Source: JAAYUK01 sp035319145
Lineage (GTDB): Bacteria; Nitrospirota; Thermodesulfovibrionia; Thermodesulfovibrionales; Dissulfurispiraceae
Length of the DNA stretch: 20,387 nucleotides
Reading direction: 5' to 3'
Assembly: GCA_035319145.1 (NCBI GenBank)
Contig: DATHDH010000145.1
Location: forward strand, 1-20,387
The position numbers were made by a program, and so were the translations under genes. The number at the start of each line of letters is the position of its first letter. Within the stretch, counting starts at the first letter, position 1. Under the pieces are notes generated by a model that ran no database searches, was not told the DNA's origin, and saw only the letters and a program-made list of their open reading frames with translations. Of this stretch, positions 1 through 7,383 are shown piece by piece.

Positions 1-675
1 ACCGCCACCATGAGTGCGACTGCCGGTGACGTGACGAAGGCAAATGAGGCCATCAGAGAAGTTATGAGTTCTCTTGAAGGCATCGTCGAATCGATAATGA
101 CGGCCAATGATCAGATGACGCAGATTGCAACGGCGGTTGTAGAGCAATCTGCTGCCGCTGAAGAGATAGCGCGCAATGTCGAAGACACGTCGAGCATTGC
201 CCGAAAGACCGATTATATGTCCGGAGAGGTCTTCAAGGGAACCGAGAAGATTGTCCAGATTGTGAACGATGTCCGGGCATCATTCGTAGGGTTCAAGACT
301 GTGGGAAGCGCATCGGCTGTACTCGATGTAGCCGCTGGCGATGTCCGTTCCTTCATGTACCGGGTCGGCGATATCATCAATGGTCGAGCAGATGCTCAAG
401 TGCGCGATTCCCGTTCGAGCCGCTTCGGGCGCTGGTATTACGGCGAAGGACAGGAAATGCTCGGACATATCGACGAGTTTCGGCAGCTGGCACCGATCAG
501 TGAAAGAATGCATGCTTTGGCTGCAGATGCTGTGAAAGCAGCGCAATCAGGCGATAGGGGGCGCGCTGAATCCACGTATGCCAATGTGAAACAGCTTGCA
601 GGCGATTTGCAGGAATCAATGCGCAGGATCGGCGAGCAGACCAAGACACTTGCGAGCCGGAACCACTCGCACTGA
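1..675 (+). CDS. Methyl-accepting chemotaxis protein, C-terminal part with degenerate CZB domain (5' end outside window)
   Basis: The frame is open to the left edge, so this is the end of a longer gene. From the first in-window ATG at position 10, residues 1-70 form the descending helix of a chemoreceptor signalling domain, with the typical VVEQSAAAEEIARNVEDTS stretch that follows the kinase-binding hairpin tip (not in the window). Residues about 100-175 align with the CZB (chemoreceptor zinc-binding) domain: the RFGRWYYGEG core is clear. In this family three His and one Cys bind zinc in the pattern HxxF, CxFGxW, HxxxH. Here the same spacing is kept (21 residues in each gap), but the ligand positions read V112, S137, S164 and H168, so only the last His remains. 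The protein would be a cytoplasmic or membrane chemoreceptor; the N-terminal sensor cannot be judged. It converges on the lipocalin gene with 20 bases between them. Confidence 0.9.
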   Translation, partial: TATMSATAGDVTKANEAIREVMSSLEGIVESIMTANDQMTQIATAVVEQSAAAEEIARNVEDTSSIARKTDYMSGEVFKGTEKIVQIVNDVRASFVGFKTVGSASAVLDVAAGDVRSFMYRVGDIINGRADAQVRDSRSSRFGRWYYGEGQEMLGHIDEFRQLAPISERMHALAADAVKAAQSGDRGRAESTYANVKQLAGDLQESMRRIGEQTKTLASRNHSH

Positions 676-695
676 GTCTTTACGAAAGAGAGCGA

Positions 696-1241
696 TTAGT
701 CAGGCTGAAAGACCGTCTGCAGCCTGCGGACATCGTATTGGTGAACGTCACGAAGACGATCAAGCAGGTACGCATATGTTTCAGGCTTCATGTGAGGTGT
801 GCGGCTGAGAATCCAAAGATATGAACGCTCAGGATTGCCGATGACGGCATACCCATAGTTTTTGTCCAATTCTATAATCCAGTAGTCTCCCGAACGCAGC
901 CAGAAGAACGATATCCTGAGTTTTGCATTCGACACCCGATCGACGACTTTCAAAGTGCCTTCCGCCGTTATCAACTCGCCGTCCATTCGTTCCTTCCGGC
1001 ACTGATTAACAACACTGATATTTCCGTTCAACAAGGGGAAATATGTTGCGGAGACCGCTATGCATCCCCGCTCGAAGCTGTTCGGATAGCGGGCAATTTC
1101 ATACCAGGTGCCTGCATAACGCTTCAGATCGACGTGCGACACCGTCTGCAAATCCGGGACGGTAGCCTTGGGTGGAGCAGAAGAACAGGCAGACAGTAAC
1201 ACTATCAGCACGGCCATAAAGAGAAGCGTTACCCGGTTCAT
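696..1241 (-). CDS. blc: Outer-membrane lipocalin lipoprotein (Blc type)
   Basis: This 181-residue protein begins with a lipoprotein signal peptide whose lipobox LSAC places the lipidated Cys at residue 19; the following SS gives no inner-membrane-retention Asp, so outer-membrane sorting is expected. The lipocalin signature GTWYEIARYPNSFERGC starts at residue 44, with invariant G44 and W46. C60 and C81 could form a disulfide. Its length matches E. coli Blc (177 aa). Blc proteins bind lysophospholipids and fatty acids and are linked to membrane repair and stress. The ATG has no Shine-Dalgarno sequence and a candidate promoter lies so close that the message may be leaderless. It is a single gene, convergent with the chemoreceptor. 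The family assignment is secure; the ligand is inferred. Confidence 0.92.
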   Translation of the reverse strand: MNRVTLLFMAVLIVLLSACSSAPPKATVPDLQTVSHVDLKRYAGTWYEIARYPNSFERGCIAVSATYFPLLNGNISVVNQCRKERMDGELITAEGTLKVVDRVSNAKLRISFFWLRSGDYWIIELDKNYGYAVIGNPERSYLWILSRTPHMKPETYAYLLDRLRDVHQYDVRRLQTVFQPD

Positions 1242-1247
1242 TCGACT

Positions 1248-1277
1248 ATATTATGACGAACAGCCATAGAAAAACAA
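1248..1277 (-). promoter_or_regulatory. Candidate promoter of the lipocalin gene
   Basis: Read on the - strand, TTGTTT (1272-1277) and TAATAT (1248-1253) are spaced by 18 bases, close to the sigma70 consensus. Transcription would start about 7 bases past the -10 box, which falls at the A of the ATG (1241), fitting the absence of a Shine-Dalgarno sequence. This is a match by eye only. Confidence 0.4.
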
Positions 1278-1314
1278 TGCGAGCTCGTCTCTCGCTGGTA
1301 CGATTACACGGATA

Positions 1315-1405
1315 TGCTGAGCCCGGATTTTCATGGCCGGCGCGCTTGATATCCGCTCGCGAGCGAGTTGATTAGCCCCTGCGCGGTAACGGAAGGTATA
1401 ATCGT
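1315..1405 (+). repeat. Dispersed intergenic repeat, copy A
   Basis: This lies in the 195-base gap between the divergent lipocalin and membrane-fusion genes. Positions 1334-1405 align with copy B (16506-16574) at about 56 of 72 positions, with two small gaps; most differences are C/T or G/A transitions. Shared blocks include TGGCCGGCG, TGATAT, AGCGAG, TGATTAG, CCCTG and GCGG. A weaker shared start (tgctgagccc here) extends it left to 1315. Copy A also holds a perfect TATAAT at 1397-1402, a possible -10 box for the next gene, although no good -35 box sits at the right distance. The rest of the gap shows nothing else. Confidence 0.75.
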
Positions 1406-1436
1406 TCATGAATAACTCAAGCGGGAGCGATGTATC

Positions 1437-2093
1437 GTGAATCGCGGCATGACCTATATCGTCAGTTTTGTCTCGGGCTTCTGCATCCTTGTCGTTGAGA
1501 TGGTTGCGGGCAGAATGCTTGCGCCATATTTTGGGGTTTCACTCTACACATGGACAAGCATCATCGGTGTGGTGCTAGCGGGGATCGGTGCCGGGGCATA
1601 TGCGGGAGGGATGCTGGCAGATCGTTTCCCATCCCGCTCATCATTGGGCGTCCTTCTCTTTCTTGCCGGTATCGCAGTCTTTCTTATTCCGCCCATCCTG
1701 AATATCGTGGTGATGCAAGAGCTAAACATTGCGTTAATGTGGAAAGTATTGCTCGCTCTCTCGGCGATTTTTTTTGTGCCGAGCATGGCCCTCGGGATGA
1801 TCCTGCCGCTTGTTGTAAAACAGGCGGTGTATAGGCTGGATGAGACGGGCGGGCTGGTTGGACGCATCTATGCCCTCTCCACCGCAGGTTCTCTTGCCGG
1901 CGTCTTTCTGTCCGGTCTGTTTCTCATATCTTTTATGGGGACCCGCACCATTATTTTTTTTGTCGGCGCATTCCTCATCCTGACGGCGGTCATTGCCGGC
2001 GGATACTTCAGAACTCGGCCGATGGTTGTCCATGGGGCTGCTTTTGGCGCTGTTTCTGTCACGTGGAGCCTATTCAACTGCGGTCCGCCCTGA
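1437..2093 (+). CDS. Membrane domain of a fused transporter-like/spermidine-synthase-like protein (5' part of a frameshifted gene)
   Basis: The GTG start at 1437 has a purine-rich gggag about ten bases upstream. The product shows six or more hydrophobic helices with the family-typical sequences VEMVAGRMLAPYFG (about residues 20-33), YTWTSIIGVVLAG and GGMLADRFPSR, and LVGRIYALSTAGS near residues 139-153. This is the N-terminal membrane half of proteins annotated as fused MFS/spermidine synthase. The frame stops at 2091-2093 after a non-homologous tail (about from residue 197 onward), while the expected last helix and catalytic domain continue in another frame from about 2017. A single +1 shift between 1984 and 2090 would rejoin them; the GGGG at 2034-2037 is one candidate point. 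This is either a real inactivating mutation or a sequencing/assembly error. No natural recoding signal is visible. Confidence 0.8.
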   Translation: MNRGMTYIVSFVSGFCILVVEMVAGRMLAPYFGVSLYTWTSIIGVVLAGIGAGAYAGGMLADRFPSRSSLGVLLFLAGIAVFLIPPILNIVVMQELNIALMWKVLLALSAIFFVPSMALGMILPLVVKQAVYRLDETGGLVGRIYALSTAGSLAGVFLSGLFLISFMGTRTIIFFVGAFLILTAVIAGGYFRTRPMVVHGAAFGAVSVTWSLFNCGPP

Positions 2094-2988
2094 ACTCCGG
2101 GACGATGTTATCTTCTATAAAGAGACCGACTATTTCACTATTAAGACTGTCGATGTGAGCCGCAGTGATTCCGTCAATCGGCTGAGGGCAATGGTGCTCG
2201 ATAATCTTGTGCATTCTCTCAGTGACCTCGACGACCCCCTTCATCTTGAGTATCGCTATGAGCAACTCTGTGCAGAGTTTTTCGCATGGAGGTTCCCGGA
2301 CCGGCAAGCTTCCCTGAAAAGCCTGATGATAGGCGGCGGCGGATATACGTTCCCCAGGTATATGGAGGCTGTCTATCCGCAGGCCGGGATTGATGTTGTC
2401 GAACTCGATCCGGAGGTGATGAAGACTGCATTCGAATACATGGGCTTGCCCCGGGATACGAGGATTCATAGCTTCACCGTGGATGGTCGGTGGTTCGTCA
2501 GGAACAGCACTGCCGTGTATGATGTGACATTTATCGACGTCTTTAATGATCTTTCTATGCCTCCGCATTTGACTACCTACGAGTTTGCCCTGGAGGTCAG
2601 ACGCATCCTGAAGCCCGACGGTTTTTTGCTGGTCAACATCGTCGATCATTTCCGGGAGGGCCTTTTCCTGCCCGCCTACCTCAGAACACTGATGGCGGTA
2701 TTCGGAGATGATCATGTGCATCTGCTGACAATCAGCCCTCTCTTCGATACCGTCAAGACTGCAACCTGTATCGTGCTTGTGTCGAAAGGTCCTCATGGCA
2801 TTGAAGGGTTTGAGTCATTCATCAACAGGAAAGGCAAAGAAAAGGCGACGGCATTCCTCGTTCCGGCGGACGTAATGAGAAAATATATAACCGACCGCTC
2901 TTCTGTTATGCTGACTGATGAATTCATGCCGGTCGATAATCTGATTGCTCCTGTCTTTCAGGAGCGGTTTGGCGACAAGAGATACTAA
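2032..2988 (+). CDS. Spermidine-synthase-like (SAM-dependent methyltransferase fold) domain, 3' part of the frameshifted gene
   Basis: The coordinate is the first in-frame ATG; the frame is open from 1984. There is no ribosome binding site, which argues against an independent gene. A last hydrophobic helix (MGLLLALFLSRG) is followed by a Rossmann-type domain: LMIGGGGYTFPRY (nucleotide-binding glycine loop), VVELDPEV (acidic ribose-binding residue), and FIDVFNDLSMPPHLTTYEF at the position of the aminopropyltransferase active site. The classical GGGDGG and DSSDP motifs of SpeE are not present, so polyamine synthesis is unlikely. Members with the GGGGYTFPRY version lack an established reaction. 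The radical SAM gene follows after 8 bases, so the two probably share a transcript. Confidence 0.8.
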   Translation: MGLLLALFLSRGAYSTAVRPELRDDVIFYKETDYFTIKTVDVSRSDSVNRLRAMVLDNLVHSLSDLDDPLHLEYRYEQLCAEFFAWRFPDRQASLKSLMIGGGGYTFPRYMEAVYPQAGIDVVELDPEVMKTAFEYMGLPRDTRIHSFTVDGRWFVRNSTAVYDVTFIDVFNDLSMPPHLTTYEFALEVRRILKPDGFLLVNIVDHFREGLFLPAYLRTLMAVFGDDHVHLLTISPLFDTVKTATCIVLVSKGPHGIEGFESFINRKGKEKATAFLVPADVMRKYITDRSSVMLTDEFMPVDNLIAPVFQERFGDKRY

Positions 2989-2996
2989 ATGTCACA

Positions 2997-4307
2997 ATGA
3001 TTCCGGGAATGAAAGAGACGCATCCTAAGAAATATCCCTCTCTCGTCTATGCCAACGAAGGAGGCGAGATCATTGATCTGCCCGACCTCGCGATGGCGGG
3101 GCGGTCAGGACGAAGCTTTCGGCTGCCGGAGCTCAGCGAGTTGATCCCGTTGCCTGAAGGAAGCGAGCTTTTTATGCTCCCTGACAGGGTTCCGGTAGGC
3201 ATCGATCCGCTCAGCGGACACCCTGTTGCATTGAAATGCGATCCCGGCGGTTCGGGGCGGATTGCGGCCGTTGCGGCCTTCATGGCGCCCGCATATACAT
3301 CCCTTTACACGGCGGCATTTCAGAAAGAGGGGAGGGATGCCCGCGTCCTGCCCCTCTTTGCTTACAGCGCCGTCGGATGGCTCAACGGCCGTTTCTGGGT
3401 AGCGGCATTTCGCGCCGATCCGGACGAGCGGCAGGATGCCGGCAATTTCGACGTTCGCATAATCCGTTCCCGCACAAGGCGCATGCTGAAGCGATACTCC
3501 GAAAACAGGCTGGTGCGACATCTCGGCCATTGCTGTCTCACCTACGGCTGTCCGGCAGCGCGTAATTATTTCATGGGCAGGTGGGAGGCACCGCTGCCGA
3601 CCTCTCCGGCGTGCAATGCGAGCTGTGTCGGATGCATTTCACTGCAGCCGTCAGGCTGCTGTCCGTCCACGCAGGACAGGATATCCTTTGTCCCGACGCC
3701 CGAGGAGATTGCGGGAGTGGCGCTGCCTCATATCCGCCGTGCCGAACGTCCGGTTGTCAGTTTCGGACAGGGATGTGAAGGTGAACCGCTGATGCAGGCA
3801 GCAACAATCGAAAAGGCGATACGGCTAATTCGAAGGGCGACGAGCAGGGGGACTATCAATCTCAATTCCAATGCGAGCATGCCCGATCGCATTGAGCGGC
3901 TTGCCTGTGCAGGACTTGACTCCGTGAGGGTGAGCCTGAGCAGCGCGCAAAAACGTCACTATACGCTTTACTATCGGCCGATGGGGTACGCGTTTGACGA
4001 TGTGCTCGAATCGATTCGCGTGATGAAACGGAAAGGAAGGTTCGTCTCGCTCAACTATTTTATACTTCCCGGCGTGACGGACGATCCTGCCGAGGCGGCT
4101 GCGTTTCATGACCTCGTTGAGGACTGCAGACCCGACTTCATCCAACTGCGGAACCTGAACATGGATCCCGACTGGTATTTATCGGTAATAAGGTATCGCC
4201 GACGGAGCGAGCCCGCCGGTATCGGCCGGTGGCTAGCCGATCTGAAATGCGCATTCCCGTGGTTACGTTTCGGCTACTTCAATCCGTATCTGGGGAAGGA
4301 TGCATAA
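2997..4307 (+). CDS. Radical SAM protein of unknown substrate
   Basis: This 436-residue protein carries a canonical CxxxCxxC cluster (C206, C210, C213, in SPACNASCVGC) that would hold the SAM-cleaving 4Fe-4S centre. A GEP element (FGQGCEGEPL, about 256-265) replaces the usual GGE SAM-binding motif. About 190 residues precede the cluster, an unusually long N-terminal extension without a domain I recognise. Extra cysteines at 179, 180, 185, 221, 222 and 260 could bind auxiliary clusters. The start has no convincing Shine-Dalgarno sequence but lies 8 bases after the upstream stop, suggesting translational coupling. Its last 29 bases overlap the - strand cysteine-cluster gene. Radical SAM membership is firm; the reaction cannot be inferred. 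Confidence 0.88.
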   Translation: MIPGMKETHPKKYPSLVYANEGGEIIDLPDLAMAGRSGRSFRLPELSELIPLPEGSELFMLPDRVPVGIDPLSGHPVALKCDPGGSGRIAAVAAFMAPAYTSLYTAAFQKEGRDARVLPLFAYSAVGWLNGRFWVAAFRADPDERQDAGNFDVRIIRSRTRRMLKRYSENRLVRHLGHCCLTYGCPAARNYFMGRWEAPLPTSPACNASCVGCISLQPSGCCPSTQDRISFVPTPEEIAGVALPHIRRAERPVVSFGQGCEGEPLMQAATIEKAIRLIRRATSRGTINLNSNASMPDRIERLACAGLDSVRVSLSSAQKRHYTLYYRPMGYAFDDVLESIRVMKRKGRFVSLNYFILPGVTDDPAEAAAFHDLVEDCRPDFIQLRNLNMDPDWYLSVIRYRRRSEPAGIGRWLADLKCAFPWLRFGYFNPYLGKDA

Positions 4308-4800
4308 ATAGACTCCGCAGGCCTATGCGGCAACGATTTCCCGCGGCAGTCAACTGCATTGCTGACAATTCTGCTTCGGAGGGGCCGATGGCCCAGCAAC
4401 ATTCCTCGGACAATTCCTCAAGCGGGATCGCAGTCGGTTCGTTCAACTGACAGATATCACGCATCTCGACATAATCGCCTGATTCGAGCTGCTCATGCCA
4501 GCGCAACGGCATGCCTTGTGTTCTGCAGACATAAGGCCGCTGAAGGTATATGCGGCATGCCCCGCGGTCATCCAGAAATGCACAAGCTCCACGGGTATGC
4601 GGGACGCCGTCGCGCAGAAGCGCAGGGAAATGCGCCCGGATGTTTTCAGCTTCTATCGCAAAAACGGTAATGTCGTCGATGCAGCATGACGAACAGCCAC
4701 GGGCACACGCCAGCTGCCCGGGCAGATTTTTCACCGCACAAGAGACAAGCCTGTCGACCTCGCGGTAAAATGCCTGTATGTCGCCGGTACATTTACTCAT
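4279..4800 (-). CDS. YkgJ-family cysteine-cluster protein (putative Fe-S or zinc binding)
   Basis: The 173-residue product has the family pattern CARGCSSCC (C32, C36, C39, C40) followed by GACAFL...GACRIYLQRPYVCR (C73, C82, C92). These match the conserved Cys set of the YkgJ/UPF0153 group, thought to bind a zinc ion or an Fe-S cluster; the biochemical role is not established. Two further Cys pairs near the C terminus (the ECC at about 132-134 among them) are extra. The start at 4800 is 42 bases from hrpB on the other strand, so the two genes share a short divergent control region. A TACAAT sits just upstream of the ATG on the - strand, but no matching -35 box was seen. The 3' end overlaps the radical SAM gene by 29 bases. 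Confidence 0.85.
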   Translation of the reverse strand: MSKCTGDIQAFYREVDRLVSCAVKNLPGQLACARGCSSCCIDDITVFAIEAENIRAHFPALLRDGVPHTRGACAFLDDRGACRIYLQRPYVCRTQGMPLRWHEQLESGDYVEMRDICQLNEPTAIPLEELSEECCWAIGPSEAELSAMQLTAAGNRCRIGLRSLFMHPSPDTD

Positions 4801-4842
4801 GCCTTATTGTACAACGTTCCTCAGCGCGGTGGGGGGCGTGTG

Positions 4843-7383
4843 ATGTCCATGGGCCAGCAGCGTCGCCTCTGCGAATTTCCCGTGGATCAGGTTATCCCGC
4901 AGATCGAGGACGCGCTTGGCATGCATGGCTGCGCTGTATTGCATGCCCCGCCCGGTTCAGGGAAAACGACACGAGTCCCGCTGGCGCTTGCGAACGGTAT
5001 CGGCGGGGAGGGCCGCATTGTAATGCTCGAACCGCGAAGGATTGCAGCCGCTTCTGCAGCTCACTGGATGGCGCATTTGTCGGGAGAGAACGTCGGACAG
5101 CGCGTCGGGTATGCGATCCGCTTCGATCGGAAGATATCGGCTGCCACCCGCATCGAGGTCGTTACTGAAGGCATTTTGACACGCCGCATGCAGGCGGACT
5201 CCTCGCTCGCCGGAACTTCGCTGCTTATTTTCGACGAGTTTCATGAACGAAGCATCCATGCGGACCTTGCGCTGGCGCTCGCCCTCGACATCCGGCAGCA
5301 TCTCCGGCCGGACCTGAAAATCCTGATCATGTCGGCCACGCTGGATATTGCGCATATAAAACGGCTTCTCGGCGATGCGCCCCTCATTTCTGCGGAAGGC
5401 TTCATTTTTCCCGTTGAGACACACTATGTTCCGCCCCGCGCCGGCGCCGGACTTGCCGATTCGGTTGCAGCAGCGGCTAGAGCCGCAATGGCCGAACGAG
5501 CCGGAGACGTTCTCGTGTTTCTGCCGGGAGGAAGGGAGATTCGGGCCTGCGCAGATGCCTTGGCGAGAGCGAAAGCAAAGCTGGGTGACGTGGAGGTTCA
5601 TCCGCTATTCGGCGATATGCCGCTTGCTGAGCAGGAGCGCGCCATTCTCCCTTCAGGGCGGAGGAAGATTATTCTGGCGACCAATATCGCGGAGACGAGC
5701 CTGACGATCGAGGGGGTTTCTATTGTAATCGACAGCGGGTTGACCCGCCGGCTTCACTATGACGTTGCGACAGGGCTGAACCGGCTGATTACCGTGCCGG
5801 TTACGAAGGCATCGGCAGATCAGCGAAAGGGTCGTGCGGGCAGGCTCGGCCCCGGCATTTGCCGGCGTCTCTTCAGTAAATATACTTACGATGCACTGCA
5901 GCCGTTCGTTCAGCCTGAAATAATGACAGCCGATCTCTCGCCTCTCGTGTTGGAACTTGCCGTGTGGGGGGTGCGCAATCCATGTGATTTGCGTTGGCTG
6001 GACGTACCGCCTGAATCGGCATGGAACAGTGCGCAATCCCTGCTTGTCCGCCTTCAGGCCCTTGAGGACGACGGGGCGGTAACCGCCCTGGGAAAGAAGC
6101 TCGCGACTTTCCCGCTCCATCCGCGGCTTGGTCGGCTGCTCTTACGAGCGGCTGACCTCGGTGTTCCTGAGCTCGGCGCGGATATAGCAGCACTTCTTTC
6201 CGAACGGGATGTTGTGCAGAGCGGCGCTGAGCGGCGATATGAGCCGGATATCATGTTCCGCCTCGACGCGCTGCATGGCTGGCGAAGAACCGGCAAGGCA
6301 CCATCCGGCGGCGACAGTATGGCGATTCAGAGGGCAGACAGGGTTGCGCGGCAACTCCTGGGGCTTGTCCGCGCCCAGAGTCGCAAGCCTTCGGTGGAGC
6401 GCGCGTCAGAATCCATGGCAGCCCTGCTGCTTATGGCAGCTTATCCGGATCGTCTTGCACAGAGGAGGCCCGATAGCCGTGATTGTTTTGTCCTGTCACA
6501 AGGAAGGGCTGTCCGACTTGCCGGCCCGTCGCTGCTCAGCAATAGCGCATATATTATTGCAGCGCATCTCGATGCGGGAACGGGCGGCGAGGGACTTCTG
6601 CATATCGGGGCTGCAGTTGCAGAACATGAGATACGAGAGGAAATGACCGAACGCATCGAGAAGAAGAAAGTTGTGGAGTGGGATAGGCGCGCGCAACGTG
6701 TTGTGGCGACAATGCAAGAGCGCATCGGGGCTGTCCTGCTCAGCTCTATTCCGGACAGACCGTCGCCGGAAGAGGCGTCGAGCCTGCTCTGCGACATAGT
6801 CAGAGAGCGGCCTTCCCTGCTTCAATTCTCGAAGGATGCGTTGCAGTTGATGGGACGTGTCAGGCTCATGCGAGCGACGTTCCCTGGGGAAGCGTGGCCG
6901 GATCTCTCGGTGGAGCGGCTTATCAACCATCTCGACGAATGGCTTGTCCCATGGATGCGGGGCGTCCGTTCGCTTGATGAACTCGCGCGGGTCGACCTGC
7001 ATGCCGCACTGCGGGCACTGTTGCCGCGGCATCAGCAGAGGCTCCTTGAAAGGCGTGCGCCGACGCATCTCGCCATTCCGAGCGGGCGAAAGGAGATGCT
7101 CGATTATACGGCCGGTGATCCTCCTGTTCTGGCGGTGAAACTCCAGGAGATGTTCGGGCTTGCCGATACCCCCCGTATTGCCGAGGGCCGCGTAAGCGTG
7201 GTGCTTCAGCTGCTTTCACCGGCACGAAGGCCGCTGCAGGTGACGCAGGACTTAAAAGGTTTTTGGAACGGTTCCTACCAATCGGTGCGCAGGGAAATGA
7301 AGGGACGGTATCCGAAACATCCCTGGCCGGAAGACCCCTGGAACGCCGTGCCGACGCACAAGCCGAAGAGGAGCGCCCGATGA
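4843..7383 (+). CDS. hrpB: ATP-dependent RNA helicase HrpB (DEAH/DExH type)
   Basis: This protein has 846 residues from the ATG at 4843. That start is preceded by a G-rich Shine-Dalgarno-like run (ggtggggggcg, about 6 bases spacing). The frame extends 12 codons upstream to a TTG at 4807, but without support. Helicase motifs appear in order: APPGSGKTT (Walker A, residues 35-43), DEFH (Walker B/motif II, 131-134), SAT (motif III, 164-166), TNIAETSLTI (motif V) and QRKGRAGR (motif VI, 327-334). Winged-helix/ratchet sequences and the HrpB-specific C-terminal region follow (the end reads PKHPWPEDPW). HrpB is a cytoplasmic helicase, non-essential in E. coli and of undefined substrate. Its stop codon overlaps the start of the downstream transporter (ATGA), so the two are translationally coupled. 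Confidence 0.95.
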   Translation: MSMGQQRRLCEFPVDQVIPQIEDALGMHGCAVLHAPPGSGKTTRVPLALANGIGGEGRIVMLEPRRIAAASAAHWMAHLSGENVGQRVGYAIRFDRKISAATRIEVVTEGILTRRMQADSSLAGTSLLIFDEFHERSIHADLALALALDIRQHLRPDLKILIMSATLDIAHIKRLLGDAPLISAEGFIFPVETHYVPPRAGAGLADSVAAAARAAMAERAGDVLVFLPGGREIRACADALARAKAKLGDVEVHPLFGDMPLAEQERAILPSGRRKIILATNIAETSLTIEGVSIVIDSGLTRRLHYDVATGLNRLITVPVTKASADQRKGRAGRLGPGICRRLFSKYTYDALQPFVQPEIMTADLSPLVLELAVWGVRNPCDLRWLDVPPESAWNSAQSLLVRLQALEDDGAVTALGKKLATFPLHPRLGRLLLRAADLGVPELGADIAALLSERDVVQSGAERRYEPDIMFRLDALHGWRRTGKAPSGGDSMAIQRADRVARQLLGLVRAQSRKPSVERASESMAALLLMAAYPDRLAQRRPDSRDCFVLSQGRAVRLAGPSLLSNSAYIIAAHLDAGTGGEGLLHIGAAVAEHEIREEMTERIEKKKVVEWDRRAQRVVATMQERIGAVLLSSIPDRPSPEEASSLLCDIVRERPSLLQFSKDALQLMGRVRLMRATFPGEAWPDLSVERLINHLDEWLVPWMRGVRSLDELARVDLHAALRALLPRHQQRLLERRAPTHLAIPSGRKEMLDYTAGDPPVLAVKLQEMFGLADTPRIAEGRVSVVLQLLSPARRPLQVTQDLKGFWNGSYQSVRREMKGRYPKHPWPEDPWNAVPTHKPKRSAR

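Noticed and set aside
970..979. Ten-base match to the repeat core inside the lipocalin gene
   Set aside because: The similarity stops at both ends of the match and the bases encode the expected lipocalin residues, so it is probably chance.
1954..1961. Run of eight T bases as the cause of the frameshift in the fusion gene
   Set aside because: Losing one T would move reading into the downstream frame at once, and that frame meets a TGA at 1981-1983, so the shift must lie further right.
1993..2988. Independent gene starting at TTG 1993
   Set aside because: There is no ribosome binding site, and the product would begin in the middle of a membrane protein whose first half is directly upstream in another frame.
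4315..4330. CCGCA/TGCGG hairpin as a terminator between the radical SAM and YkgJ genes
   Set aside because: The stem is only 5 pairs, no T run follows, and it lies inside the YkgJ coding sequence.
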